A DNA stretch of 64,000 nucleotides from DASRDS01 sp035570055 (GTDB lineage Bacteria; Gemmatimonadota; Gemmatimonadetes; Gemmatimonadales; Gemmatimonadaceae): NCBI GenBank assembly GCA_035570055.1, contig DATMLM010000045.1:1-64000 (forward strand), written 5' to 3'. Each line of letters opens with the position of its first letter. Positions within the stretch are counted from its first letter, which is position 1. Of this stretch, positions 32,212 through 39,919 are shown one piece after another. The notes under the pieces were generated by a model, which did not search any database, was not told the origin of the DNA, and worked only from the letters and a program-made list of their open reading frames with translations. A program made the position numbers and the translations under genes.

Positions 32212-33466
32212 GATCGAGCGCGGCGTGTCCGGTCGCCGCCTCCAGCGCGCGGACGACATGCGCGAGGCGCAGATGGTCCTGCTCCTGCTCTTCGAGCGAT
32301 GGGGGCAGCGCGGGCGCGGGGGCGGGGTCGTTGAGGCTCGTGAGGTCGATCCCGTGCTGCGACGCGACCGATATGGCTTTGGCGGCCGCGGCCTTGGCGG
32401 CCGCCGGCCGACCGAGCTGCTCCCATCCCTTGGCGAGCGTGAGGTAATAGCGGGCATGGATGCGCGCCGGCAAACGCTCGCGCGCCAACGCCTGGCGATA
32501 CTGCTCGAACGCGGCCTCGTGGCCGTCCTTCGCCGCCAGCTCCAGGAGGTTCAGCATAGCGACCATCCGCGTTTCCGGCTCGACCGTCGTGCCCGAGATA
32601 ATGAGAAAGGCATCGCGGGCGCGATCCCGCAAGCCGAGATCGGCGAGCACCATCGCCATGTCGCCTAACGCGCGGTCCCGGTTGATGGGTTCGACGTAGG
32701 TCTGCCAGGCCTCGTAGAACTGCATCACGGCATCGCGCAGTCGGCCGTGCTGGTACGCGATCGTGCCCCGGTCGTGGACCGCGAACGCACGCACGACCGG
32801 CAACGCGTGTCGTTCGGCCGCGGTGATCACCTCGACGAGCATCGCGTCCGCGCCGTCGACATTCCCCCGCAGTCGCTCGAGCGCCGCGGCGGAGATTCTG
32901 AGGCGAAGGCCCGTCTCGACGTCGCCAAGCGAAGCGGCAACGGCCAACCCCATGCGCACCGCGGCCGCGGCGCCATCGGGCTGCCCCTGCATGCGGAGCG
33001 CGTAGGCCAGGCGTCGATACGCGTCGGGGATCCACTTGAAATCCTCGGGCGTCGCGGCGTGCGCAATGAACGTCTGATAGACATCCGCGGCTTGGGCCCA
33101 GCGCGAGTCGTTCAACAATACGCGGGCGTACGCCATGAGTCGCACCGCGACAAACGGCCTCGTGCCGCCGCACGCATCGGTCACCGCATCGAGCACCCGG
33201 TCGAGAGTATCGCGAATCGCCGCGGGCTCGACATCAGCGACCAGCCGGCGCGCCGCTCGCAACTCGCGCGGCGTCGGCCGCTGTTCCCGTGGAAGGCCGA
33301 CCCGCAGGGAATCGACCAACCGCAGCACGTACAGACCGGCTCGGGCCTCGCGTTGCGCCGCCAGCGTGTCCGTTGCGCTCGCGTGCGCGGCGAGGAATGC
33401 GCGGTGGGCGTTGGGTGGTGCGGGACGAGCCCGGTCGGCCGGGGATTTCGCGCGTCGCCGACTCAT
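32195..33466 (-). CDS. TPR-like helical-repeat protein, paralogue 1
   Basis: 423 residues, start ATG 33466. An N-terminal segment (HASATDTLAAQREARAGLYVLRLVDSL) is followed by a series of helical hairpins with TPR-type spacing: RWAQAADVYQTFI, DAYRRLAYALRMQGQPDGA, TGLRLRISAAALERLRGN, VHDRGTIAYQHGRLRDA, ALGDMAMVLADLGLRD, ARYYLTLAKGWEQLGRPAAA. No enzymatic domain or DNA-binding helix is visible. It shares length, repeat phasing and several segments with the protein at 39913-41154. Two TGTATACA sites lie upstream. Function unknown; scaffold or signalling adaptor is possible. First gene of the operon that ends with the ABC exporter. Confidence 0.8.
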   Translation of the reverse strand: MSRRRAKSPADRARPAPPNAHRAFLAAHASATDTLAAQREARAGLYVLRLVDSLRVGLPREQRPTPRELRAARRLVADVEPAAIRDTLDRVLDAVTDACGGTRPFVAVRLMAYARVLLNDSRWAQAADVYQTFIAHAATPEDFKWIPDAYRRLAYALRMQGQPDGAAAAVRMGLAVAASLGDVETGLRLRISAAALERLRGNVDGADAMLVEVITAAERHALPVVRAFAVHDRGTIAYQHGRLRDAVMQFYEAWQTYVEPINRDRALGDMAMVLADLGLRDRARDAFLIISGTTVEPETRMVAMLNLLELAAKDGHEAAFEQYRQALARERLPARIHARYYLTLAKGWEQLGRPAAAKAAAAKAISVASQHGIDLTSLNDPAPAPALPPSLEEQEQDHLRLAHVVRALEAATGHAALDRARAP

Positions 33467-33491
33467 GGCATCGTAAACATGCGCTGAATGC

Positions 33492-33517
33492 TGTATACAA
33501 GCAAGCTGTATACAGCT
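33492..33517 (-). promoter_or_regulatory. Tandem TGTATACA operator-like sites
   Basis: TGTATACA occurs at 33492-33499 and at 33507-33514, the latter within the perfect 14-bp palindrome AGCTGTATACAGCT (33504-33517). Centres are 15 bp apart, close to one and a half helical turns. They sit in the 55-bp gap upstream of the TPR gene and downstream of the YfiT gene. TGTATACA-type sites are typical of some GntR/YtrA-class repressors; no such regulator is encoded nearby. Confidence 0.55.
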
Positions 33518-33521
33518 CCGA

Positions 33522-34043
33522 TCACCACCCGGAGCGTTGCCGCAGTGCGGTAATGTGCGCGACATGGTGCGCGCCATGCCACGCATACAGTGTCGCCAGC
33601 TGATCGACACGCCAATCGCCCGATTCCGGATGCCGGAACGTTCGCGCCCACTGATCCGATTGCAGGCCCCGGAGGAGCAGCACCCACCGCGCGTGGAGCG
33701 CCTCCAACATGAGCATCGAGATGCCGATCGGCGTCGTCTCGACATCCGAGGTCTGCGCCCACGCATGCTCGTCGTAGGGCTTGATGACGGGATGCGACTC
33801 CGTCAATGCCAGCTTACATCGCGTGTACGCGTTGAAATGACTCTCGGGGACGTGATGGACGACTTGGCGCACGGTCCATCCACCGTCGCGATACGGTGTG
33901 TTCAGCTGCTCGGCCGTCAGGCCCTCGACCGCCGCGCGCAGCCGCGCCGGGGTCTCGGCTATCGCCTGAATGGCGGCGTGCAGCGTCTCGGTGTCGATTG
34001 ACGTGGGGCGCTGGAAGCGACCGATCGGGTAGCGAGGATCCAT
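33522..34043 (-). CDS. YfiT/DinB-superfamily metal-dependent protein (bacillithiol transferase-like)
   Basis: 173 residues. It begins DPRYPIGRFQRP and has LNTPYRDGGWTVRQVVHHVPES, KLALTESHPVIKPYDE and YAWHGAHHVAHI, matching the YfiT/BstA subgroup. The metal triad is formed by histidines at ~63/64, ~156 and ~160. Bacillithiol transferases conjugate thiols to electrophiles; whether this organism uses bacillithiol is not known. ATG at 34043 with 55 bp to the TPR gene; its stop is just before the tandem TGTATACA sites. The lipocalin-like gene ends 11 bp upstream. Confidence 0.85.
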   Translation of the reverse strand: MDPRYPIGRFQRPTSIDTETLHAAIQAIAETPARLRAAVEGLTAEQLNTPYRDGGWTVRQVVHHVPESHFNAYTRCKLALTESHPVIKPYDEHAWAQTSDVETTPIGISMLMLEALHARWVLLLRGLQSDQWARTFRHPESGDWRVDQLATLYAWHGAHHVAHITALRQRSGW

Positions 34044-34053
34044 GCGCGGAAAC

Positions 34054-34473
34054 TTAGCGCTTCCACCGAAGGATCATGACGCGCCCGCCCTCGGGTGGCG
34101 TCCGGAGCTCGAGCTGATCGTCCTCGATGGTCAGATGCCTGGGCTGGTCCGTCCCAACGAGGTTGGGGAAGAGACTCATCGTGACATGATGCGTCACGAC
34201 CAGCCGCGCTTCGTCGACGCTGTACGTTCCCGCATACGCGACGTATCCGGTGGCCGCTTCAACCAACTCGGCGTCGCTGCCCCGAGTAATGGTGGTCGAC
34301 GCGAACGTCGCGCGACCAGGACGCATGAGCTGTCCCGCCATGACGCCATTGGCAGCGTAAATCAAGACGCCGACCGCATCGCGCCCAAACGGGTGCCGTA
34401 CTGGCTGATCATCCGAATGCACCTCGAAGGACACCAGGTGCCAGACGCCGACCATTCGCTGGGCGATGCTCAC
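34054..34473 (-). CDS. Lipocalin-like domain protein
   Basis: 139 residues from GTG 34473 (ATG 34455 is the alternative). Conserved blocks MVGVWHLVSFEV, HPFGRDAVGVLIY, NGVMAGQLMRPGRATFAS, GYVAYAGTYSVDEARLVVTHHV and SLFPNLVGTDQPRHL match the lipocalin-like family PF13924, a single beta-barrel domain seen in stand-alone bacterial proteins. No signal peptide. It may be a polyketide- or small-ligand-binding protein; the ligand is unknown. The open frame upstream of 34473 lacks homology. It precedes the YfiT gene by 10 bp, so the two are probably co-transcribed. Confidence 0.8.
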   Translation of the reverse strand: MSIAQRMVGVWHLVSFEVHSDDQPVRHPFGRDAVGVLIYAANGVMAGQLMRPGRATFASTTITRGSDAELVEAATGYVAYAGTYSVDEARLVVTHHVTMSLFPNLVGTDQPRHLTIEDDQLELRTPPEGGRVMILRWKR

Positions 34474-34562
34474 AGGCCTGTAGCATATGCGCCACAGAAC
34501 CACTCGCGGCACTGAGATCTTGAGGCCCAATCCAGGGCCTTTCTCTTGCACCTCCGGCGGGC

Positions 34563-34889
34563 ATGTCGATCGACCCGCTCGTGAGCGATGAACCACTTTC
34601 GCGGTTGACACGAAATACTTTGCTCGACCGTCTGGCGGTGGCCCTCACAGGCGCTGTCAAACAACCCGCCGCGGAGTTGCCGACGATCGATACAGCGATG
34701 GGTGCGTACGTGTCGCACTTGAAGCGTGAAGGTGGCCGACCCGAGCACGCGATCGTCCATGTGCGCGATATGTCGCGACGGGCCGCGGAGGCCGAGCGAA
34801 CGACGCATCATCCCGATTGGGTCGACCCCGAGATGTTCGTCATGCACGTCGAGCGGCGCTGTTTCCGCGCCTATTTCCGCGCGGACTGA
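34563..34889 (+). CDS. Hypothetical protein, 108 aa
   Basis: ATG 34563 to TGA 34887-34889. A mixed alpha/beta, soluble-looking protein with RLTRNTLLDRLAVALTG, MGAYVSHLKREGGRPEHAIVHV, HPDWVDPEMFVMHVERRCFRAYFRAD. No signal peptide or transmembrane segment and no family recognised. It is divergent from the lipocalin-like gene, 89 bp away, and its stop lies at the start of repeat copy B. It overlaps the 3' tail of mug by 50 bp. Confidence 0.6.
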   Translation: MSIDPLVSDEPLSRLTRNTLLDRLAVALTGAVKQPAAELPTIDTAMGAYVSHLKREGGRPEHAIVHVRDMSRRAAEAERTTHHPDWVDPEMFVMHVERRCFRAYFRAD

Positions 34890-35508
34890 GCCGCTTCGCG
34901 GCTCGTCGATGCGACTGCGTCGCTCGACTGGTCGGTTCTCCTGTGCTCGGCTGCGCCGAGCACCCCTCGCCGACCTCGCGAAACAGTCGCGCGTAGTCAG
35001 CCGCCTGAAAGTGGGCGTTGAGCCCACTCGGATTCGGTAACACCCAGAGCGTGGCACCCTCGAATCGCTCCGGTTGACGTCCCAGTTGGGCATGAGGGGC
35101 ATCGAACGCGATACGATACGCCGTGATGCCCAAGGTGACGACACAGCCCGGAGTGATTTTCTTCACGAGCGTGCGCAGGCGACGACCGCCCGCTTGATAC
35201 TCATCGTCCGTGAGCTCGGCCGCCGTTGCCGTGGCGCGCCGCACGAATCCGGTGATGCCGATGCCGAGCGCCAGGAGCTCTTTCTCCTCGCTCGGATCCA
35301 ACAACCGCGGCGTCAGGCCTGATGCGTACAACGCCGGCCAGAACCGGTTGCCCGGCTTGGCAAAATGATATCCGCTCCATGCGGTGTAGAGGCCCGGATT
35401 GATCCCCACGAACAAAATGCGGAGACCCGGCGCGACCAGGTTGGGGATCGATTTGCCGGCCGACGCGAGCAATTCGGCGCGCGTCGGCCGTCTCTTTATC
35501 CCTTCCAC
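34840..35508 (-). CDS. mug: G/U mismatch-specific DNA glycosylase (Mug family), tail encoded by a repeat
   Basis: 222 residues. It removes uracil or ethenocytosine opposite guanine. The fold signature is GINPGLYTAWSGYHFAKPGN (~35-54), FWPALYASGLTP, then LGIGITGFVRRAT, TLGIT and the second motif LPNPSGLNAHF (~156-166), the Mug/TDG active site. The domain ends near residue 180; the remaining ~42 polar residues (from about 34963 down) are translated from repeat copy B and the antisense of the neighbouring gene, so the stop codon has been displaced by the repeat. GTG start at 35508 overlaps the sugar dehydrogenase gene by 13 bp. Confidence 0.88.
   Translation of the reverse strand: MEGIKRRPTRAELLASAGKSIPNLVAPGLRILFVGINPGLYTAWSGYHFAKPGNRFWPALYASGLTPRLLDPSEEKELLALGIGITGFVRRATATAAELTDDEYQAGGRRLRTLVKKITPGCVVTLGITAYRIAFDAPHAQLGRQPERFEGATLWVLPNPSGLNAHFQAADYARLFREVGEGCSAQPSTGEPTSRATQSHRRAAKRLSPRGNRRGNSAARRA
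34888..34963. repeat. Dispersed hairpin repeat, copy B
   Basis: GAGCCGCTTCGCGGCTCGTC starts the element, followed by GATGCG, then GCTCGACTGGTCGGTTC as in copy A, and a second hairpin GTGCTCGGC-TGC-GCCGAGCAC (34943-34963). The GGGGG...CCCCC half of copies A and C is missing here. It lies immediately at the stop of the plus-strand gene 34563-34889 and inside the mug reading frame. Confidence 0.7.
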
Positions 35509-36695
35509 ACGACGCGCCAGACGCGGCCGTGTAAGTCATCCGTGATGTAGAGCGCGCCGTCCGGCCCTTCGGCGAGACCACACGGGCGGTGGGCCGCGTC
35601 GGTTGGGACGAAGAGCGGATCCTTGCCGGAGAACCCGATCGCAAACGTCTCGTAGTCGCCCGACGGGTTGCCCTTGGCGAACGGAATAAAGACGACGCGA
35701 TATCCCGCCTGCGGATCCGGCGCGCGATTCCACGAGCCGTGGAACGCGATAAATGCCCCGCCCCGATACTTCGCGGGAAACGTGTTGCCGTCATAGAACA
35801 GCAATGACATTGGCGCCCAGTGTCCCGGGAACGCGACGAGCGGCTCCTGTTTCTGCGCGCACCGGTCGATCTTGTGCCCACCGTCGCCGCCATACTCGGG
35901 CGCCAGCACGAGCTTCTTGTACCGGTTGTCGTAGTAGCAGTACGGCCACCCGAAATCGTCGTGATCGGCGAACCGGACGAACTCTTCGGCGGGATTCTCA
36001 TCCCCGTCGGCTTGCGTATACAACGCCGACCAATTCTGGGCGAGCTGATCGCGACCATGCTGCGTCGCGTACATCTTCCCGTCCATCGGATTGAGCGCGA
36101 GGCCCATGGCGTTGCGGATGCCCGTCACGACATGCTCACCGGTCGCCGGGGTCTGATTCGGCTTCGCGGACTGGAAACGCCAGATCCCTGCTCTCGTATC
36201 GAGCTCGGTGCATGGATCGATCCCGGGCGACTGGTTTTGCCGGTCCCCGGACTGACACGAGTTCGTTCGCGACCCGACGTTCACGTAGAGCATCCCGGCC
36301 CGATCGAACGCAATGTTCCGCGACCCGTGCCCCCCCGTCGGCAAATCGCGCACGATCGTGTCCGGCCCGCCTGCCGGGGCCAGATCGTCCGTCAGCCGGT
36401 ACCGAACGATCGCGCTCTTCACGTCGACATACAGATAGCCGGCATGAATCGCGATGCCGGTGCCACCGATATCCCCAACATGGGCCATCGCATCGGCCCG
36501 ACCGGCACCTTTTGTATCCTTGAGCGCCATGACCCCCGATGTGACGGTCACGTAGACCGTACCATTTGGCGCCACCACGATGTGCCTTGCCCCTTGGATG
36601 CTGTCCGCGAATACCGTCGCGCAAAATCCCGACGGCAGCGTAAGGGATGTGTCGCACGGAGCCGCCGCAGCGGCGATCAAGAGTGAGATCAGCAT
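35496..36695 (-). CDS. PQQ-type glucose/sorbosone dehydrogenase-like secreted protein
   Basis: 399 residues. A signal peptide (LISLLIAAAAAPCDT) precedes a six-bladed propeller of the soluble glucose/L-sorbosone dehydrogenase family: GARHIVVAPNGTVYV, GHGSRNIAFDRAGMLYVNVGSR, TGIRNAMGLALNPMDG, YGGDGGHK, FHGSWNRAP, GPDGALYITDD. In this family PQQ-Ca is bound at the propeller centre and aldoses or sorbosone are oxidised in the periplasm; an electron acceptor is not evident nearby. ATG at 36695 lies 24 bp from the divergent dipeptidase, with a shared AT-rich core. Overlaps mug by 13 bp. Confidence 0.85.
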   Translation of the reverse strand: MLISLLIAAAAAPCDTSLTLPSGFCATVFADSIQGARHIVVAPNGTVYVTVTSGVMALKDTKGAGRADAMAHVGDIGGTGIAIHAGYLYVDVKSAIVRYRLTDDLAPAGGPDTIVRDLPTGGHGSRNIAFDRAGMLYVNVGSRTNSCQSGDRQNQSPGIDPCTELDTRAGIWRFQSAKPNQTPATGEHVVTGIRNAMGLALNPMDGKMYATQHGRDQLAQNWSALYTQADGDENPAEEFVRFADHDDFGWPYCYYDNRYKKLVLAPEYGGDGGHKIDRCAQKQEPLVAFPGHWAPMSLLFYDGNTFPAKYRGGAFIAFHGSWNRAPDPQAGYRVVFIPFAKGNPSGDYETFAIGFSGKDPLFVPTDAAHRPCGLAEGPDGALYITDDLHGRVWRVVWKG

Positions 36696-36719
36696 GCCAA
36701 TAGTATATCTTCACTGACT
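36696..36719. promoter_or_regulatory. 24-bp divergent promoter with shared AGTATATC core
   Basis: The whole intergenic stretch between the sugar dehydrogenase (minus) and dipeptidase (plus) is CCAATAGTATATCTTCACTG-like. Minus strand: TATACT, then ATTGGC and ATG. Plus strand: TATATC, then ten bases and ATG. There is no room for a Shine-Dalgarno on the minus side, so leaderless initiation is expected. Confidence 0.4.
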
Positions 36720-37967
36720 ATGCGATTCATACTGCCTCTTGTCTGCCTGCTCGCTCAGGCACTGCAGGCGCAGACCGACCAGTACCACGCGCTCGCCGAG
36801 AAAGTCCTGCGCGAGACGCCCCTGATCGATGGTCACAACGATCTCCCATGGACGATTCGCGAGCATGCCGGGCGGGACGTCGAGGCGTATGATCTCCGTA
36901 AGCCCACGCCCCGGATGACGGACCTCGCCCGCCTCGACAAGGGCATGATGGGCGCTCAATTCTGGTCCGTGTATATCCCGGGCGAGATCAAGGACTCCGG
37001 CTACGCCCGGGTCCAGCTCGAGCAAATCGATATCGCCCGGCGCATGATCGCCAAGTATCCGGAGCGTCTCGAATTCGCCACGGGCACCGCTGATATTCGC
37101 CGGGCGTTCCACGAGCATAAAATCGCGTCCTTGATGGGCATGGAAGGCGGTCACGCGATCGAGAACTCCTTGGGCGCCCTCCGCGCGTATTACGACCTCG
37201 GCGTCCGCTACATGACGCTGACGCACAACGTCACACTCGACTGGGCCGACGCTGCGCTCGACTCCGCCAAGCACGGCGGCCTCACGCCGTTCGGCAAAGA
37301 AGTCGTGCGTGAGATGAATCGATTGGGGATGCTCGTCGATCTCGCTCACGTCTCGCCCGGCGTGATGAGTGACGCCCTGACGACCAGCGAGGCGCCCGTC
37401 ATCTTTTCGCACTCCGGCGCCCGCGCGCTCGTCAATCATCGGCGCAACGTGCCCGACTCTATTCTTCGCCGCGTCCCAGCAAATGGCGGCGTCGTCATGG
37501 TTCCATTCGTCACGTCGTTCGTCTCCAAGGCCGTGTGGGAGCACGACTCGGCGCAGGACGCGTTCACCGTGGACCTCAAGCACCGCTATCCTGCCGATAG
37601 TGCCGCCCGTGCGAAAGAGCTGGCTACCTGGAGCGCCGCGCATCCGACGCCCAAGGCTACGCTCAAGGACGTTGCCGACGTCATCGACCACGTCCGCCAA
37701 GTCGCCGGCGTGGATCACGTCGGGATCGGCAGCGACTTCGATGGCATCACGGATGTGGTCGTCGGCCTCGAGGACGTGTCGAAATTTCCAGATTTGTTCG
37801 CCGAGCTAGCCCGAAGAGGCTGGACTCAGACGGACCTCCGTAAATTGGCCGGAGACAATCTGCTGCGGGCGTTCGCTCAAGCCGAGGCTGTATCGCAACG
37901 GCTCAGGCGCGAACGGCAGGCTTCGACTGCGACGATCCAGCAACTCGATCATGTTACTACTCAGTGA
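36720..37967 (+). CDS. Membrane dipeptidase (peptidase M19)
   Basis: 415 residues. A signal peptide (MRFILPLVCLLAQALQAQT) targets the periplasm. Metal ligands: the HND of LIDGHNDLPW, the glutamate in LMGMEGGHAIENSLG, and downstream VDLAHVSPG and IFSHSGARALVNHRRNVPD. The terminal VDHVGIGSDFDGI with its aspartate is typical of renal-dipeptidase homologues. It hydrolyses dipeptides, often D-containing, in peptidoglycan turnover or peptide feeding. ATG at 36720; the TGA overlaps fabH (TGATG). Confidence 0.95.
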   Translation: MRFILPLVCLLAQALQAQTDQYHALAEKVLRETPLIDGHNDLPWTIREHAGRDVEAYDLRKPTPRMTDLARLDKGMMGAQFWSVYIPGEIKDSGYARVQLEQIDIARRMIAKYPERLEFATGTADIRRAFHEHKIASLMGMEGGHAIENSLGALRAYYDLGVRYMTLTHNVTLDWADAALDSAKHGGLTPFGKEVVREMNRLGMLVDLAHVSPGVMSDALTTSEAPVIFSHSGARALVNHRRNVPDSILRRVPANGGVVMVPFVTSFVSKAVWEHDSAQDAFTVDLKHRYPADSAARAKELATWSAAHPTPKATLKDVADVIDHVRQVAGVDHVGIGSDFDGITDVVVGLEDVSKFPDLFAELARRGWTQTDLRKLAGDNLLRAFAQAEAVSQRLRRERQASTATIQQLDHVTTQ

Positions 37968-38941
37968 TGCGTGAAATTCGCGGAACCCGTCTGACCGCGC
38001 TCGGCACCTACGTGCCGGAGCGGGTGATCACGAACGCCGAGCTGTCCCGCCTCGTCGACACGAATGATGAATGGATCGTGCGGCGAACGGGGATTCGCGA
38101 ACGCCGCGCATCCCGGGACGATGAGTTCACGTCCGATATGTGCACCGCCGCGGCGCGAGGGCTCGACTTGGGCGGCGTCGATTTCGTGATTCTGAGCACG
38201 ACCACGCCGGATTACGCTTTCCCGAGCGTCGCCTCACAGGTGCAAGATCGCCTCGGCATCGTCGGCGCCGGCGCGATCGACATCAATGCGACCTGCGCCG
38301 GGTTCGCGTATGGCTTGCACATGGCGCATGGTCTGGTGGCGTCCGGCGTCCAACAGAAAGTGCTCGTGTTGAGCGGCGAGACGCTCACGAAAGTGACGGA
38401 CTACACCGAGCGCACGACCTGTATTCTGTTCGGTGACGGGGCGGGCGCGGCACTCGTGGAGCCGTCGGATCAGCCGACGGTACACGCGACGATCGTTGGC
38501 TCCGATGGCAGCGGCGGAGGCTTGCTGTACCGGACGGGTCTCTCCACCCGCATCGCCGCACCGGACGACACCAAGCGAAATGTCATTCGCCAAAACGGCC
38601 GCGAAGTCTACAAGTGGGCCGTCGAGACCGTCTCGGCCGGCGTGTGCGAATTGCTGCGTCGTGGGAATCTCACGCCCGACGCCGTCGACTGGTTCGTGCC
38701 TCACAGCGCGAACTTCCGGATCACGGAAGCCGTCTCGGAACGCGTCGGGATCCCCGTCGAGAGAACGCTGTCCAGCATCGAGTATTTCGGCAACACGTCC
38801 GCCGCCACGATCCCTCTCGCGCTCATGCTCGGCCAACGCGATGGCAAGCTGCGCGAGGGTGACACGGTTCTTCTCTATGGCTTCGGCGGTGGCCTGGTCC
38901 ACGCCGGCATCCTGCTCGAATGGCGCCCAGACTCCCGCTGA
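37967..38941 (+). CDS. fabH: 3-Oxoacyl-ACP synthase III
   Basis: 324 residues. It condenses acyl-CoA with malonyl-ACP to begin fatty-acid synthesis. Catalytic triad visible: Cys110 in NATCAGFAYGL, His in WFVPHSAN and Asn in YFGNTSAAT. Also present: TGIRERRAS and the C-terminal YGFGGGLVHAGILLEW. ATG 37967 overlaps the upstream TGA; a GTG 37964 is possible. The neighbours are a dipeptidase and a glutaminyl cyclase, not other fab genes, so it may prime branched or special acyl chains. The 3' end overlaps the next gene by 22 bp. Confidence 0.95.
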   Translation: MREIRGTRLTALGTYVPERVITNAELSRLVDTNDEWIVRRTGIRERRASRDDEFTSDMCTAAARGLDLGGVDFVILSTTTPDYAFPSVASQVQDRLGIVGAGAIDINATCAGFAYGLHMAHGLVASGVQQKVLVLSGETLTKVTDYTERTTCILFGDGAGAALVEPSDQPTVHATIVGSDGSGGGLLYRTGLSTRIAAPDDTKRNVIRQNGREVYKWAVETVSAGVCELLRRGNLTPDAVDWFVPHSANFRITEAVSERVGIPVERTLSSIEYFGNTSAATIPLALMLGQRDGKLREGDTVLLYGFGGGLVHAGILLEWRPDSR

Positions 38942-39729
38942 TCCTCTCGGCAGTCTGGCTCCTGGCCTGCTCCGGCGGCGAGACGAAGACGGCTCCACAG
39001 CATGCGGGTGACACGACGTCGGCGTCCGGCGTGCCGACCTACGGCGTCACGGTCGTGCATCGCTGGCCGCACGACGCGAATGCGTTCACGGAAGGCCTGG
39101 AGATGCACGATGGCATCATGTACGAGGCCACCGGGCTGGTCGGCCAGTCCGGGTTTCGCTCGTATGATCTCTCGTCCGGGAATATTCTGCGGCGCTACGT
39201 GCTGGCCCCGCCGTATTTCGGCGAGGGCATCACGATTTTCCGGGGCCGGCTCTATGAGCTCACGTGGACGACTGGCGTCGGTTATGTCTACGACACAGCA
39301 ACGTTCACCCGACGTAGCTCCTTTAGCTACTCGGGCGAGGGATGGGGGCTCACGCACGACAGCGTGTCGCTGATCATGAGTGACGGCACCAGCGTGTTGC
39401 GTTTCCTCGATCCCGCGACGCTGCACGTCCAAAATGCGTTGAGTATCACCGCACAGGGTCTGCCGGTCCCCAAGCTGAATGAGCTCGAATGGATCAAAGG
39501 GGAGATCTGGGCGAACGTGTGGCAGACGACGCAGATCGCGCGAATCAATCCGCGCACGGGTGCAGTGAATTCGTGGCTCGACATCAGCAGCCTCCTGCCC
39601 GCTGGCGCGGATGCTGACTCGGCCGACGTCGCGAACGGCATTGCATACGACTCCGCGGCCGACCGGATTTTCGTAACGGGCAAGCGTTGGCCCGTCGTAT
39701 TCGAGATCAAACCAAATGGTCCCAAATAG
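38920..39729 (+). CDS. Glutaminyl-peptide cyclotransferase (glutamine cyclotransferase), lipoprotein
   Basis: 269 residues. A lipoprotein signal (LPLILSAVWLLACSGG) with the lipobox cysteine at ~17. The five-bladed propeller family PF05096 is recognised by HDANAFTEGLEMHDGIMYEATG, GQSGFRSYDLSSG, YFGEGITIF, GEGWGLTHDS, LNELEWIKGEIWANVWQT, IARINPRTG and ANGIAYDS. It converts N-terminal glutamine to pyroglutamate in exported proteins. ATG at 38920 overlaps the fabH end by 22 bp. Confidence 0.93.
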   Translation: MAPRLPLILSAVWLLACSGGETKTAPQHAGDTTSASGVPTYGVTVVHRWPHDANAFTEGLEMHDGIMYEATGLVGQSGFRSYDLSSGNILRRYVLAPPYFGEGITIFRGRLYELTWTTGVGYVYDTATFTRRSSFSYSGEGWGLTHDSVSLIMSDGTSVLRFLDPATLHVQNALSITAQGLPVPKLNELEWIKGEIWANVWQTTQIARINPRTGAVNSWLDISSLLPAGADADSADVANGIAYDSAADRIFVTGKRWPVVFEIKPNGPK

Positions 39730-39793
39730 CGCGTAACCGCCGTATGGCCGAGCCCGTCTGGACAATGAACGTCATTGATCCAGGAGGGGCTTT

Positions 39794-39919
39794 ATGCGCC
39801 GGATTTTTCTGGCCGCGCTCGTCCTCGCCGCGACGGCCTGTACATCCGCAACCGCGCCGTCAGCGTGCCTCGGCGGCGGTGGAATGAGTCAGGGCAGCGA
39901 TACGCACTGTCATCAGTGA
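39794..39919 (+). CDS. Small lipoprotein, 41 aa
   Basis: ATG 39794 to TGA 39917-39919. The sequence MRRIFLAALVLAATACTS has a lipobox (AATAC) with Cys16. The remaining ~25 residues are Ser/Gly-rich with two further cysteines (SACLGGGG and THCHQ). An AGGAGGGG lies just upstream, one of the strongest ribosome-binding sites in the window. No family. It follows the glutaminyl cyclase by 64 bp and ends seven bases into the convergent TPR gene. Confidence 0.6.
   Translation: MRRIFLAALVLAATACTSATAPSACLGGGGMSQGSDTHCHQ

Noticed and set aside
32169..33173. Alternative minus-strand frame within the TPR gene
   Set aside because: Arg/Gly-rich out-of-frame shadow; the listed frame has regular helical repeats.
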